Part shown: positions 25,025-36,223 of the stretch, in pieces
Layout of the letters: each line of letters begins with the position of its first letter
How positions within the stretch are numbered: position 1 is the stretch's first letter
Assembly: GCA_913020445.1 (NCBI GenBank)
Contig: CAJWAR010000012.1
Span: forward strand, 1-64,000
Length of the DNA: 64,000 bases
Direction: 5' to 3'
From: an uncultured Rhodospirillaceae bacterium
Lineage (GTDB): Bacteria; Pseudomonadota; Alphaproteobacteria; Rhodospirillales; UBA2165
Notes under the pieces: generated by a model
What the model was told of the DNA's origin: nothing
Databases searched by the model: none
Seen by the model: only the letters and a program-made list of their open reading frames with translations
Translations under genes and position numbers: made by a program

Positions 25025-27967
25025 CTATTTCTTGCCGTTTTTACCGAATTTTACGGGCATATATGGTTGCATTAAATCTTTTGCTTTGCCGCTGAGCGCC
25101 TGATCGACCAACAATGCTTGTTCAGCGTTATGAACCTTGAGCGAACCAGCTGCTGGTGACGCCGACGCCGTACGGCCAACATAAATAACCCGCCGGGTTT
25201 GTTTGGCCTTTTTGTCCAAGCCTTCAAGAATATAATCGATGCGATCAGCGGCAAAATGCCAGGCGCCTTGATTGGAGGCTTCTTCCTGGCACCACACCAC
25301 ATCGGCATTGGGGTAGCGCTTAATTTGCTTGGTAATGCCCATCCGTGGCCAGGGATAAAGCTGCTCAAGCCGGATAATTGCGACATTATTGATGCCTTGT
25401 TCCCGGCGCGCCTCGAGCAGGTCATAAAAGACTTTGCCGGAACAAAGCACGACGCGTTTTACCTTATCATCAGCCGCAAGATCATCGATTTCGGGAATGA
25501 ACCGGCGGAAACGGGTGCCTGGGCCCATCTCATCTAAGGTCGAGATGTTGAGCTTGTGGCGCAGCAGTGATTTTGGCGACATCACGATTAGCGGTTTACG
25601 GTAATTTCGTTTAACTTGGCGGCGCAACGCATGGAAGAAGTTGGCCGGTGAGGTGATATTGACGACCTGCATATTGTCTTCGGCGCAAAGTTGCAGATAA
25701 CGCTCCAGCCGCGCTGACGAATGCTCCGGTCCCTGGCCTTCCATGCCATGCGGTAATAGCATCACAAGGCCTGACATACGCAACCATTTCGACTCGCCTG
25801 ATGATATGAACTGATCAAAAATCACCTGAGCTGTATTGGCGAAGTCACCAAACTGAGCTTCCCACAGGGTCAGCGTCGTCGGCTCCGCCAAGGAATAACC
25901 ATATTCATAACCAACCACGGCAAATTCCGATAACGGGCTATCCATGACTTCGAACGGCGCTTGTTCCCCCGGTCGAATTTCACTTAAGGGGTAATAACGG
26001 GTTTCATTTTCCTGATCGACAATTACACAATGCCGGTGGGAAAAAGTGCCACGACCCGAATCCTGGCCCGACAACCGCACCGGGTGACCTTCGATCAAAA
26101 GCGAGCCATAGGCGAGCGCCTCCGCCATCGCCCAATCGAGACCTTCGCCGCTCTCTATCATTTTAGTTTTGGTTTTGAGCTGGCGCAGTAATTTGCTGTT
26201 TACATTGATGCCTTCCGGCACCCGGGCGAGTGAATGGCCGATCTCTTTCAAGGTCTCAATTTCGACCGAAGTGTCATCGTCGCGTTTTTCTTCCTCACCT
26301 TCGAGCGCCGACAGGCCTTCCCATTTGCCTTCCAGCCAATCGGCTTTGTTCGATTTGTAATTGGTGGCAGCCTCGAACTCTTTATCGAGATGGGCTTTGA
26401 AATCGGTTTCAATTTTTTCAATTTCTTCGAGATTGATCAGCCCTTCTTTGAGCAGCCGTTCACGGTAAATCTCCCGCGTCGTTGGATGCTTGCCAATCGC
26501 CGTATACATGCGCGGCTGAGTGAACATCGGCTCATCACCTTCATTGTGACCATGACGGCGATAGCAGAAAAGATCGATGACAACATCGCGCCTAAATTTT
26601 TGCCGGAACTGGGCAGCCAGATCGGCAACCCGGACGACAGCTTCTGGATCGTCGCCGTTGACATGAAAAATCGGCGCCTGCATGCCTTTGGCGACATCGG
26701 TCGGATAGGGTGTTGAGCGCGAGCTTGAGGGGTTGGTGGTAAAGCCGATCTGGTTATTGACAATGACATGAATTGTGCCGCCGGTGCGGTAACCCTTAAT
26801 TTGCGAGAGATCGAGGGTTTCCGGCACAATACCCTGGCCGGCAAAGGCGGCATCGCCATGCATCAGGAGCCCCATGACTTTCTCGCGGGCTTCGTCACCA
26901 CGCTGGGTCTGCTTAGCGCGAACCTTGCCAAGCACTACCGGATTAACACATTCCAAATGTGATGGGTTAGCAGTCAGCGATAAATGCATATTGCCTTCGG
27001 TAAATTCCCGGTCAGCCGACGCACCCAAATGGTACTTCACGTCGCCTGAGCCCTGGACATCTTCCGGATGCGCTGAGTTGCCCTGAAATTCAGAGAATAT
27101 TGCCACATACGGTTTGCCCAAGGTGCGCGCCAACACGTTCAAGCGGCCCCGATGAGGCATGCCAATGACGACTTCCTCGACGCCGACATAAGCGGCTGTC
27201 CGCAACATACGTTCCATGAACGGGATCAGGCTTTCGCCACCATCCAAGCCGAAGCGTTTGGTGCCGGTATGCTTAACCTGCAGATAGGTTTCAAAGCCTT
27301 CGGCTTCGACCATGTCTTTGTAAATCGCGCGCCTTAGTTCCGGCGAATATTTAGTACGGTAATCAACACCTTCAACATGTTCCTGAATCCAACTGCGCTC
27401 TTCTATCTCCTGGATATGCATATATTCGACGCCAATAGAGCTGCAATAAGATCGGCGCATAACCTCGAGAATTTCGCCCAGGGTCGCTGTTTCTTTCCCG
27501 GCCATCGAGGTAAAGGTGTCGATATAAATCTCTTTGTCGAGATCGTCTTCGGTAAAGCCGTAGGTTTTGTAATCGAGCTCCCGGTGATAGCCGGCACCGA
27601 CCAAACCTAACGGGTCGAACTGAGCATGCAGGTGACCACGCACCCGGTAAGACCGGATCAAAATACGGGCGCGAATGGACCGTTGGGCTATCTCGTTAAC
27701 TTCAGCTGCAGACGCCGCGGGCGCTGCACCATTCGTTTTTTTTGGTGTTTCGTCGGGATCACTTGCGCCAATGATACTTGTTGTCGAGCGAGCCCAACTG
27801 GCGCCATTTATCTCACCTTGGATTGAAACTTTATCATCAGCGAGATCGGCGAATACGGCTGCCCAGCTTTGATCCACCGAGCCCGGATCTTCGAGATACC
27901 GGTCATACAATTCAGCGATGAAGGCTGCATTGGCGCCGGTAAAAATGGAGTCCGTTGAATCCGCCAT
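25025..27967 (-). CDS. sucA: 2-oxoglutarate dehydrogenase E1
   Basis: 980 residues. Decarboxylates 2-oxoglutarate with thiamine diphosphate and loads the succinyl group on OdhB; TCA cycle, cytoplasm. The N-terminal segment A-A-F-I-A-E-L-Y-D-R-Y-L near 14-25 is the E2-binding motif of SucA-type E1. G-M-P-H-R-G-R-L-N-V-L near 259-269 is the active-site His region, and the G-D-A-A-F-A-G-Q-G segment near 360-368 belongs to the ThDP site. Length is a little above the usual 930-990 range centre, fully normal for alphaproteobacteria. The gene sits between sucD (24 bases upstream) and odhB. Confidence 0.96.
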   Translation of the reverse strand: MADSTDSIFTGANAAFIAELYDRYLEDPGSVDQSWAAVFADLADDKVSIQGEINGASWARSTTSIIGASDPDETPKKTNGAAPAASAAEVNEIAQRSIRARILIRSYRVRGHLHAQFDPLGLVGAGYHRELDYKTYGFTEDDLDKEIYIDTFTSMAGKETATLGEILEVMRRSYCSSIGVEYMHIQEIEERSWIQEHVEGVDYRTKYSPELRRAIYKDMVEAEGFETYLQVKHTGTKRFGLDGGESLIPFMERMLRTAAYVGVEEVVIGMPHRGRLNVLARTLGKPYVAIFSEFQGNSAHPEDVQGSGDVKYHLGASADREFTEGNMHLSLTANPSHLECVNPVVLGKVRAKQTQRGDEAREKVMGLLMHGDAAFAGQGIVPETLDLSQIKGYRTGGTIHVIVNNQIGFTTNPSSSRSTPYPTDVAKGMQAPIFHVNGDDPEAVVRVADLAAQFRQKFRRDVVIDLFCYRRHGHNEGDEPMFTQPRMYTAIGKHPTTREIYRERLLKEGLINLEEIEKIETDFKAHLDKEFEAATNYKSNKADWLEGKWEGLSALEGEEEKRDDDTSVEIETLKEIGHSLARVPEGINVNSKLLRQLKTKTKMIESGEGLDWAMAEALAYGSLLIEGHPVRLSGQDSGRGTFSHRHCVIVDQENETRYYPLSEIRPGEQAPFEVMDSPLSEFAVVGYEYGYSLAEPTTLTLWEAQFGDFANTAQVIFDQFISSGESKWLRMSGLVMLLPHGMEGQGPEHSSARLERYLQLCAEDNMQVVNITSPANFFHALRRQVKRNYRKPLIVMSPKSLLRHKLNISTLDEMGPGTRFRRFIPEIDDLAADDKVKRVVLCSGKVFYDLLEARREQGINNVAIIRLEQLYPWPRMGITKQIKRYPNADVVWCQEEASNQGAWHFAADRIDYILEGLDKKAKQTRRVIYVGRTASASPAAGSLKVHNAEQALLVDQALSGKAKDLMQPYMPVKFGKNGKK

Positions 27968-27991
27968 ATTCTATATCCCAGTTAAGACAAC

Positions 27992-28867
27992 TTAACCCTT
28001 CATCGCTGCGAGCATGGTACTGCCCAATGCAGCCGGCGAATCGGTAACGTCAATACCGGCACTGCGCAGCGCTTCCATTTTATCGGCGGCGCCACCTTTA
28101 CCACCGGCAATGATCGCTCCAGCGTGCCCCATGCGGCGTCCGGGAGGAGCCGTCGCCCCGGCGATAAAGCCAACCATTGGTTTCTTAACCTTGGAGGATT
28201 TAATGAATTCAGCCGCCTCTTCTTCCGCCGAGCCGCCGATCTCACCGATCATGACAATGCCTTCGGTTTCATCATCGCCTAAGAACATTTCGAGGCAGTC
28301 AATAAAGTTAGTACCGTTTACCGGATCACCGCCGATACCAATGCACGTGGTCTGGCCAAGCCCAGCCGAAGTCGTCTGACCAACCGCTTCATAAGTCAGC
28401 GTACCGGAGCGGGACACTACACCGATTTTGCCACGCTGGTGAATATGGCCGGGCATGATACCGATTTTACATTCACCCGGCGTAATCACGCCTGGGCAGT
28501 TGGGGCCAACCAATCTCGTCGTCGAGCCTTCCAATACCCGTTTTACTTCAACCATATCCAACACCGGAATACCTTCGGTGATGCAGACCACCAGAGGGAT
28601 TTCACAATCGACAGCTTCAAGAATGGCTTCCGCGGCAAAGGGCGGCGGCACATAGATGACGGACGCATTAGCGCCAGTTTTTTCGACCGCATCAGCGACC
28701 GTATCAAACACCGGCAAATCAAGATGGGTCGAGCCGCCTTTGCCGGGCGTCACACCGCCAACCATTTGGGTGCCATATGCAATCGCCTGCTCGGAGTGGA
28801 AGGTACCTTGTGAGCCGGTGAAACCCTGGCAGATAACTTTGGTATCTTTATTTACTAGAACAGCCAT
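27992..28867 (-). CDS. sucD: succinyl-CoA synthetase alpha subunit
   Basis: 291 residues from ATG 28867. The frame can be extended upstream into sucC, but that part is not protein-like and the family begins [20 protein letters not shown]. The CoA-binding G-F-T-G-S-Q-G is at about 14-20, and the phosphorylated His is in G-H-A-G-A-I-I near 245-251. With SucC it converts succinyl-CoA to succinate, making a nucleoside triphosphate. The start is one base after the sucC stop. Confidence 0.97.
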   Translation of the reverse strand: MAVLVNKDTKVICQGFTGSQGTFHSEQAIAYGTQMVGGVTPGKGGSTHLDLPVFDTVADAVEKTGANASVIYVPPPFAAEAILEAVDCEIPLVVCITEGIPVLDMVEVKRVLEGSTTRLVGPNCPGVITPGECKIGIMPGHIHQRGKIGVVSRSGTLTYEAVGQTTSAGLGQTTCIGIGGDPVNGTNFIDCLEMFLGDDETEGIVMIGEIGGSAEEEAAEFIKSSKVKKPMVGFIAGATAPPGRRMGHAGAIIAGGKGGAADKMEALRSAGIDVTDSPAALGSTMLAAMKG

Positions 28868-28868
28868 T

Positions 28869-30068
28869 TTACGCGGCCTCCTCAACAGCTTTGACCACCT
28901 TTTCAGCGGCATCGGCCAGATCATCACCCGAGATGATCGGCAACCCGGATTTGGCAAGAATTTCCTTACCCAGATCAACATTGGTGCCTTCGAGACGAAC
29001 CACCAGCGGTACGTTAAGCGACACTTCTTTGGCCGCCGCAACGACACCTTCGGCGATCACATCACAGCGCATAATGCCGCCAAAGATATTGACCAAGATG
29101 CCTTCAACATTGGAATCAGATAGAATAATTTTAAACGCCGTTGTCACGCGTTCTTTGGTCGCACCACCGCCGACATCCAGGAAGTTCGCGGGATCACCGC
29201 CGTGAAGTTTAATGATATCCATGGTCGACATCGCCAAGCCTGCGCCATTGACCATGCAGCCGATGCTGCCATCAAGCTTAATATAGTTCAAATCATGGCG
29301 TTCTGCTTCAAGTTCTGCCGAATCCTGTTCGTCTTCATCGCGCATTTCCTCGACATCTTTATGCCGGTAGAGCGCGTTGTCGTCGAAATTCATTTTGGCA
29401 TCAAGCGCGATCACCTCGCCGCCTTTGGTCACAACCAGCGGATTGATCTCGATCTGGCTGGCATCCATTTCAACAAAGGCTTGGTACATCGAGAGCAGAA
29501 ACTTTACCGCCGATTTTATCTGATCACCTTTGAGCCCGAGCCCGAAAGCAACTTCACGGGCGTGAAAGCCTTTCATGCCGGTCGCCGGATCGATATCGAT
29601 GGTTTGAATTTTTTCCGGCGTCTCAGCGGCAACTTCTTCGATATCCATGCCACCTTCCGAGCAGGCAATCACGGTCACCCGCGACGTTGCCCGATCGATC
29701 AGCAGGCTTAAATACAATTCGCGATCAATGTCACAGCCATCTTCAATATAGACGCGCTTAACTTCTTTGCCATCCGGCCCCGTCTGATGCGTAACCAGCG
29801 TCGCCCCCAGCATTTGATTAGCGGCTTCTTTGACCTCCTCGACGGATTTGATCACCCGTACGCCACCCTCGCTGCCCGCCGAGTCTTCTTTGAATTTACC
29901 TTTGCCGCGGCCGCCGGCATGGATTTGTGATTTTACCACCCAGATCGGTCCACCAAGATCCTTGGCGACGTTTTCAGCTTCAGCCGCAGTGTAGGCGACG
30001 CCGCCTTTAAGCACGGCAACACCATATTTGGATAAAATCTGTTTCGCTTGATACTCGTGAATATTCAT
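28869..30068 (-). CDS. sucC: succinyl-CoA synthetase beta subunit
   Basis: 399 residues, normal length. Starts [10 protein letters not shown], with an ATP-grasp domain at about 1-240 (G-G-R-G-K near 53-57) and the CoA-ligase domain after it, with [14 protein letters not shown] near 320-333. It binds the nucleotide and partners SucD. Between mdh (61 bases upstream) and sucD in the minus-strand TCA operon. Confidence 0.97.
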   Translation of the reverse strand: MNIHEYQAKQILSKYGVAVLKGGVAYTAAEAENVAKDLGGPIWVVKSQIHAGGRGKGKFKEDSAGSEGGVRVIKSVEEVKEAANQMLGATLVTHQTGPDGKEVKRVYIEDGCDIDRELYLSLLIDRATSRVTVIACSEGGMDIEEVAAETPEKIQTIDIDPATGMKGFHAREVAFGLGLKGDQIKSAVKFLLSMYQAFVEMDASQIEINPLVVTKGGEVIALDAKMNFDDNALYRHKDVEEMRDEDEQDSAELEAERHDLNYIKLDGSIGCMVNGAGLAMSTMDIIKLHGGDPANFLDVGGGATKERVTTAFKIILSDSNVEGILVNIFGGIMRCDVIAEGVVAAAKEVSLNVPLVVRLEGTNVDLGKEILAKSGLPIISGDDLADAAEKVVKAVEEAA

Positions 30069-30129
30069 AAGCCTCTAGCCCTTAAGTTAGCGCAGAGTCT
30101 CGCCTCAACGAGACTCTGCAGTTTTGAAT

Positions 30130-31501
<1,372 letters not shown>

Positions 31502-32644
31502 TTATTCCGCACCATGGGGTAAGGCAAGATATTCTTCAGACTGCATTTCCATCAGCCGAGAAATCAAGCGCTCAAATTCAAACGCGCCCTCCCCCAAAAC
31601 ATAAAGTTCGTCTGGGGGCGCGTCGGCGGAACAGATAAAATTCACTTTGTTTTCATAGAGCGCATCGATCAGGGTAATGAACCGCTGGGCTTCGCTTTTT
31701 AAGTCTTCACCCATGCGCGGAATGTCATCCAGGATTAGCGTGTGATAGCGCTCGGCAATTTCAAGATAATCGGCCGGCCCCAATGCTTCGGCACATAAAC
31801 TGTTAAAGCTGGAGCGCCCGACCCCGGCAGCGGCCGTCGGAATTTCAACAATCCGGCCTTTGACTTCAATTTTATCAGGCGCCGCCGTATAACCCTCGGT
31901 AAGATCAGCAAAATATTGATCCAAGTCTTTGGCTGCCGCCGCATCAAGCGGTTGATGATAGACCTGCATACCAAGCATACGCTCGAGCCGGTAGTCGCGG
32001 GCTGCGCCTAATTGCAGAATATCCAAACGCTCGTTGATCAGATCGATAAAAGGCAAAAATTTCTCCCGCTGGAGCCCATCTTTGTAGAGATCACCTGGCG
32101 GGCGGTTGGAGGTGGCAAGGATCACCACATCCCGTTCAAGCAAACCTTCGAACAAACGCCCCAATATCATCGCATCGACAATATTGACCACCTGCAATTC
32201 ATCGAAACAAAGCAGCCATGCCTCGTCGGCAATTGCAGCGGCAACGCCTGGGATTGGGTCACCACCCCCACTGTTGTTTTTCCGAAAATCGTTAAAACGG
32301 TTATGAACATCCTGCAAAAAAGCATGGAAATGAACGCGGCGTTTGCGTTCAACCGGTGCTGTTTCATAGAATAAATCCATCAACATGGATTTTCCGCGCC
32401 CAACATCGCCAAAGATATAGAGGCCTTGTAACGGCTCTTCCCGGCGGCGGCCCAAGCGGCTGTTTAGGCCAAAGCGATCTTTCCAGCCGGCCTGACCAGA
32501 AGACGGCTGATAGCCATTGAGTGCGCGATGCAGACTTTGCAATTTTTCCGCCAGCAGCTCTTGGGCGGGATCCGGATTGAGATCGCCGGCAGCCACGCGG
32601 TCGCGATAGGTAAAGAGCGGGCCAGATTGAGCTTCATTCGACAT
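31502..32644 (-). CDS. zapE: ZapE/AFG1-like cell-division ATPase
   Basis: 380 residues of the AFG1 family. Walker A is G-D-V-G-R-G-K-S at 79-86, Walker B L-L-C-F-D-E-L-Q-V-V near 144-153, and A-T-S-N-R-P-P near 177-183 follows in the sensor-1 position. In Escherichia coli ZapE regulates Z-ring stability; the mitochondrial relative helps protein quality control. Length is normal. In alphaproteobacteria the gene usually lies next to mdh, as here. It is a likely member of the same minus-strand group but separated by 325 bases. Confidence 0.9.
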   Translation of the reverse strand: MSNEAQSGPLFTYRDRVAAGDLNPDPAQELLAEKLQSLHRALNGYQPSSGQAGWKDRFGLNSRLGRRREEPLQGLYIFGDVGRGKSMLMDLFYETAPVERKRRVHFHAFLQDVHNRFNDFRKNNSGGGDPIPGVAAAIADEAWLLCFDELQVVNIVDAMILGRLFEGLLERDVVILATSNRPPGDLYKDGLQREKFLPFIDLINERLDILQLGAARDYRLERMLGMQVYHQPLDAAAAKDLDQYFADLTEGYTAAPDKIEVKGRIVEIPTAAAGVGRSSFNSLCAEALGPADYLEIAERYHTLILDDIPRMGEDLKSEAQRFITLIDALYENKVNFICSADAPPDELYVLGEGAFEFERLISRLMEMQSEEYLALPHGAE

Positions 32645-32866
32645 AGCTCGCTACTTAAGGCTGCCGTCCCTTGAAGTAAAGCGATTTAGAAACTCGCTAC
32701 AACAATATGTGACTATTTATTTACGTCAATAATTTCAATCAGATACCCGTTGAGTTACCGTCAATCACGGAATACTCACAGAAAGCTTACTCATCATTTG
32801 GGCTAACAATGCTTATATATCAAATACGGGGCACACAGTATTCTTGGGGAAAATTGGCAGGAAAAA

Positions 32867-33556
32867 ATGCTAACGACTACTATTAAACGCATCTTTTTGG
32901 CAGTGCTAATCGCCGTTGTCGTGGTGTGGGGAGCGCTTAACCATCAAAAATTTGATGTTGAAATCTTGGTCGCCTGGATTGCCGGTTACGGCATGTTGGC
33001 GCCACTTATCTACATCGTGAGCCGGTCGATTGGCGCCGTTTTTTTTGTCCCCGGCAGTCTTATGGCGATTACGGCTGGTGTTGCCTTCGGACCAGTTTGG
33101 GGAGCTGTCTATAATCTGATCGCGTCAACGATCGGCGCAGTACTAGCCTTCCTGGTAGCTCGTTACGTTGCCTCTGACTATGTGCGTGAGAAATTGGGCA
33201 GTAATAATCGGATAAACACCGCGATCGAAGGTGTCGAAGCTGAAGGCTGGCGGTTTGTTGCTTTTGTCAGATTGGTGCCGTTGTTTCCCTATAACATTCT
33301 CAATTATGTCCTTGGCTTAACCCGCATCAAAGTAACTCACTTTGCCGCTGCTTCTTTTGTCTGCATGATCCCGGGCGATATCGCTTATGTCTATATCGGC
33401 TATGCCGGACGGGAAACAATGGCGGGCAATGATGCGTCAATTGAAATTGCGCTTATCGCGCTTGGACTGCTGGCAGCGATCGTGTTTTTACCCCGGCTCG
33501 TGCGATATTTCAGGGACGGCAAATCGGTCGGTCAGCGCCTCAAGAACCAGCTTTAA
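32867..33556 (+). CDS. TVP38/TMEM64 (VTT) family membrane protein
   Basis: 229 residues with a first helix at about 8-22, then several hydrophobic segments around 40-110 and 150-215. F-F-V-P-G-S-L-M-A-I-T-A-G-V-A-F-G-P near residues 55-72 and F-V-A-F-V-R-L-V-P-L-F-P-Y-N-I-L-N-Y near 126-143 are the VTT-domain (SNARE-associated, DedA-like) motifs. These inner-membrane proteins are linked to lipid scrambling or transport. The role here is not known. ATG 32867 is preceded by GGCAGGAA. It converges on the TerB gene with one base between. Confidence 0.85.
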   Translation: MLTTTIKRIFLAVLIAVVVVWGALNHQKFDVEILVAWIAGYGMLAPLIYIVSRSIGAVFFVPGSLMAITAGVAFGPVWGAVYNLIASTIGAVLAFLVARYVASDYVREKLGSNNRINTAIEGVEAEGWRFVAFVRLVPLFPYNILNYVLGLTRIKVTHFAAASFVCMIPGDIAYVYIGYAGRETMAGNDASIEIALIALGLLAAIVFLPRLVRYFRDGKSVGQRLKNQL

Positions 33557-33557
33557 A

Positions 33558-34028
33558 TCAGCTCGGTAATTGGTCCATCAATTCGGTCCGGTAGAGGCCA
33601 AAATGAGCCGGATCAAGTTCCAAAATACTACATAGAGATACGATCTCAATTTGATCGATCAAGCTGGTTTTACCATTGGATTCCGCAATCGCCAGACAAA
33701 TGCGGATCAACAATGCTGCTGTCTCCGGATTGTCTTTTACCAAATCCAATTGACCCAGGACTTTGGGATGTCCTTCGCTTGGTGCTGATAGGATGGCGTC
33801 ACAATAATCGACAAATATATTCACTGCTTCATGGGGGTCGTAAACTTGCAACGCCTCTAACGTCTCGATGATCTGATCCACACGGACGCGTTCGGAAAAG
33901 CTCACCTTACCATCAGCCGTTGCCACCAGTGCACAGGCCGCCATCGTCGCTTTTAGAAACGGCAAATTATGATGCCGCTCAATCAGCGTGTGGTATTGCT
34001 CTTGGAGCGTTCCGAGAATTCCGGTCAA
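33558..34028 (-). CDS. TerB-like tellurite-resistance-domain protein
   Basis: 156 residues, all helical. A-C-A-L-V-A-T-A-D-G-K-V-S-F-S-E-R near residues 31-47 and C-L-A-I-A-E-S-N-G-K-T-S-L-I-D-Q near 111-126 are the repeated acidic TerB-domain motifs that may bind metal. TerB is part of tellurite and stress systems; no terC or terD relatives lie nearby, so it is a lone TerB. Cytoplasmic. Function beyond the family name is unknown. Confidence 0.75.
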   Translation of the reverse strand: MTGILGTLQEQYHTLIERHHNLPFLKATMAACALVATADGKVSFSERVRVDQIIETLEALQVYDPHEAVNIFVDYCDAILSAPSEGHPKVLGQLDLVKDNPETAALLIRICLAIAESNGKTSLIDQIEIVSLCSILELDPAHFGLYRTELMDQLPS

Positions 34029-34150
34029 TTGCTTCTCCCAGGTTGTCTGAAAATCATAAACGAAATTGGCTCCCGAAAGCGAGTCGGAAAAAAATCCCCT
34101 CTGGGAGCGCCATAGTAATCCTATCGAGACTATTGAAATTAATGGGAGAA

Positions 34151-34176
34151 TTGTATATACAATATTGTATATACAA
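34151..34176. promoter_or_regulatory. double palindromic operator upstream of brnTA
   Basis: TTGTATATACAA occurs twice, at 34151-34162 and 34165-34176, with TA between. Each copy is a perfect palindrome and the whole 26 bases is also a palindrome. The sites end 8 bases before the BrnT ATG (34185), a place where a repressor would block transcription or overlap the start. BrnA antitoxins are known to repress their own promoters, so this is likely its operator. Confidence 0.7.
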
Positions 34177-34184
34177 ATTTAGGC

Positions 34185-34484
34185 ATGGAATTTGAGTGGG
34201 ATGAACGGAAAGATCAAGCTAATCGGGTAAAGCATGGCATTAGTTTTGAAACTGCTACCGGTGTGTTCGGCGACCCAAAAATTGTCATTACTCTTGACGA
34301 ATTCAGTTTCGATGAAGAGCGATGGAAAGCTACAGGATTATCCGAAAACAGGAGTGTTCTTCGTGTTGTTTACACAGAAAGAATGAGTTTTTTTGGCAAA
34401 GAGGTAATTCGAATCATATCCGCACGGAAGGCAGATAAAGATGAAAAAGCAGAATATTATCAGATACCGCCGAATTCCTGGTGA
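34185..34484 (+). CDS. brnT: BrnT family type II toxin
   Basis: 99 residues, normal for BrnT. It starts F-E-W-D-E-R-K-D-Q-A-N-R-V-K-H-G-I-S-F-E, the family signature near residues 3-21, and ends with R-I-I-S-A-R-K-A-D, the catalytic/RNase pattern of BrnT. BrnT is a ribonuclease-like toxin that stops translation. Local DNA is AT-rich, which hints at horizontal spread. The 3' end overlaps brnA by 44 bases, so the two proteins are tightly coupled. Probably regulated by the double palindrome at 34151. Confidence 0.9.
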   Translation: MEFEWDERKDQANRVKHGISFETATGVFGDPKIVITLDEFSFDEERWKATGLSENRSVLRVVYTERMSFFGKEVIRIISARKADKDEKAEYYQIPPNSW

Positions 34485-34740
34485 ACCGCTATCAGAACAG
34501 GCACGAAAAGAGCTCGAGGCGCTCGAAGCAATGCCAGATTCAGAAATCGATTATACCGACATTCCAAAAGATACTGATTGGTCTGGTGCAGTTCGAGGCT
34601 GGGAAAACCGGCCCAGAAAAAAACCAATCTCAATACGTTTGGATTCAGATATCATCGCTTTTTTCAAAGCACGAAGCGACAAGTATCAGTCGGCTATCAA
34701 CCGCGTGCTCCGCGATTATGTTGAGGCTCAAAGGAAATAG
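34441..34740 (+). CDS. brnA: BrnA family antitoxin
   Basis: 99 residues. It has the family's acidic middle (P-D-S-E-I-D-Y-T-D-I-P near residues 32-42) that binds the toxin and a C-terminal ribbon-helix-helix-like DNA-binding part, S-I-R-L-D-S-D-I-I-A-F-F-K at about 64-76. BrnA neutralises BrnT and represses the promoter. The toxin gene precedes the antitoxin gene, the usual brnTA order. The start ATG 34441 lies inside brnT; the first 12 residues are not family-typical, but no better start is seen. Confidence 0.88.
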   Translation: MKKQNIIRYRRIPGEPLSEQARKELEALEAMPDSEIDYTDIPKDTDWSGAVRGWENRPRKKPISIRLDSDIIAFFKARSDKYQSAINRVLRDYVEAQRK

Positions 34741-34815
34741 TTAATCCTCCAGCATGCCTGCAATTATTAAATCGTCTCCCTGACCGCGTTGGCGCAAACC
34801 ATCGATAATTCCCGG

Positions 34816-35349
34816 CTAATCATCAGCGTGACGGTTCTGGCTCATTTTAGATTTTCCTTCGAGCCGTGAAATCTCAATTTCAAAACAGACAATGCCTTTG
34901 AGCATGCCGCGGACGAAGTCTTCCGGCTGGTCTTCCAGTTGCCAGCCATCCGAACCTTCATAGGTCTCGACCAAGCTTTTTTGCGCGTCAATCAGGGCCG
35001 CTTCATCTTCGATGATACGTGGCGTGCCATAAGCATGGACGGTGACATAATTCCATGTTGGCACAGATGGTTGTTTTTCGTACCAACTCGGCGAGATATA
35101 GGCGTGCGGACCCCAAAATATAACCAGCGCTTCTTGGTCGTCTTCAAAACTCTGCCAATGTGGATTGGCCTTGGCCATGTGAGAAATCAGAGTACCTTTT
35201 TCACCTTGTGTTTCGTCCAGCATAAACGGCAAGTGAGTAGCAATTGGCGTGCCCTCGACATTGCCGACCAAGATCGCCCAACCATGATCCCGGATGACAT
35301 TGTGGAGGATTCCCTGATTTTCCTCGATGTGATATTCGGGACTATACAT
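34816..35349 (-). CDS. PaiB-like FMN-binding regulator
   Basis: 177 residues from ATG 35349, preceded by AGGAGAAGCG; an upstream start at 35394 adds unlike sequence. M-Y-S-P-E-Y-H at the start, A-T-H-L-P-F near 34-39, F-W-G-P-H-A-Y-I-S-P-S-W-Y near 76-88 and V-P-T-W-N-Y near 95-100 are characteristic of PaiB, an FMN-binding negative transcription regulator in Bacillus, and of related split-barrel flavoproteins. The end, K-M-S-Q-N-R, is also family-typical. No helix-turn-helix is evident; it may be an oxidoreductase rather than a regulator. Confidence 0.85.
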   Translation of the reverse strand: MYSPEYHIEENQGILHNVIRDHGWAILVGNVEGTPIATHLPFMLDETQGEKGTLISHMAKANPHWQSFEDDQEALVIFWGPHAYISPSWYEKQPSVPTWNYVTVHAYGTPRIIEDEAALIDAQKSLVETYEGSDGWQLEDQPEDFVRGMLKGIVCFEIEISRLEGKSKMSQNRHADD

Positions 35350-35422
35350 TTCGCTTCTCCTAAAAAAATGGCCGCGGGCTGAGCCGGCGACCATCCTTGA
35401 AATAATTTAGCGGCGCGCCAGC

Positions 35423-36199
35423 TTACATACGCTCAACCATCAATTTCTTGGTTTCGGCAATCGCCAGGGCCGGGTTAAGTGATTTCGGGCACGTGTTGGT
35501 GCAGTTCAAGATCGTATGGCAACGGTATAGCCGGAAGGGATCTTCGAGATTATCCAGCCGGTCACCGGTTTTCTCATCGCGCGAATCAACAATCCAGCGA
35601 TAGGCCTGCAGCAAAATGGCCGGACCTAAATAGCGGTCGCCGTTCCACCAATAGCTCGGACATGATGTTTGACAGCAGAAACACAACACGCATTCCCAGA
35701 GGCCGTCGAGCTTTTCGCGTTCCTCCGGAGTTTGCAATCGCTCGCTGCCGGGTGCCGGTGTATCGGCCTGAACCCATGGCTTGATCTGGGTATATTGCGC
35801 ATAAGGTGTCGATAGATCGGGCACCAGATCTTTAATCACCGGCATATGAGGCAAGGGGTATACTTTTGCATCGCCTTTGATGTCGACAATGTCTTTGGTG
35901 CAGGCCAGTGTGTTGGTGCCGTCAACATTCATCGCGCAAGAGCCGCAAACGCCTTCCCGGCAGGAGCGCCGGAACGTCAGGGTCGGATCCATTTCGTTTT
36001 TAATTTTGATCAGCGCATCCAGCACCATCGGCCCGCAATTATCCATATCGACTTCATAGGTGTCGAGCTGTGGATTTTTGTCCTGATCGGGATCGTAGCG
36101 ATAGATCTTGAACTTCTTGATATTTTTTGCGCCGTCCGGGGCCGTGTGGGTTTGACCTTTGACAACTCTGGAACCTTTCGGCAGGTTAAATTCAACCAT
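35423..36199 (-). CDS. sdhB: succinate dehydrogenase iron-sulfur subunit
   Basis: 258 residues. The [2Fe-2S] site is C-R-E-G-V-C-G-S-C near residues 80-88 plus a later Cys, the [4Fe-4S] and [3Fe-4S] sites are [11 protein letters not shown] near 172-182 and [12 protein letters not shown] near 229-240. It carries electrons from SdhA to quinone at the inner-membrane complex II. Last gene of sdhCDAB; starts 24 bases after sdhA. Confidence 0.97.
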   Translation of the reverse strand: MVEFNLPKGSRVVKGQTHTAPDGAKNIKKFKIYRYDPDQDKNPQLDTYEVDMDNCGPMVLDALIKIKNEMDPTLTFRRSCREGVCGSCAMNVDGTNTLACTKDIVDIKGDAKVYPLPHMPVIKDLVPDLSTPYAQYTQIKPWVQADTPAPGSERLQTPEEREKLDGLWECVLCFCCQTSCPSYWWNGDRYLGPAILLQAYRWIVDSRDEKTGDRLDNLEDPFRLYRCHTILNCTNTCPKSLNPALAIAETKKLMVERM

Positions 36200-36223
36200 T
36201 TTTTTCTCCTTGACCCTCGCCGC

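Noticed and set aside
24344-25075. Long plus-strand open frame opposite odhB
   Set aside because: A shadow of the Ala/Pro-rich linkers of odhB; composition is low-complexity Ser/Ala/Pro and no ribosome site is seen.
28868-29047. Longer start for sucD
   Set aside because: It lies inside sucC and is not SucD-like; ATG 28867 starts the family sequence.
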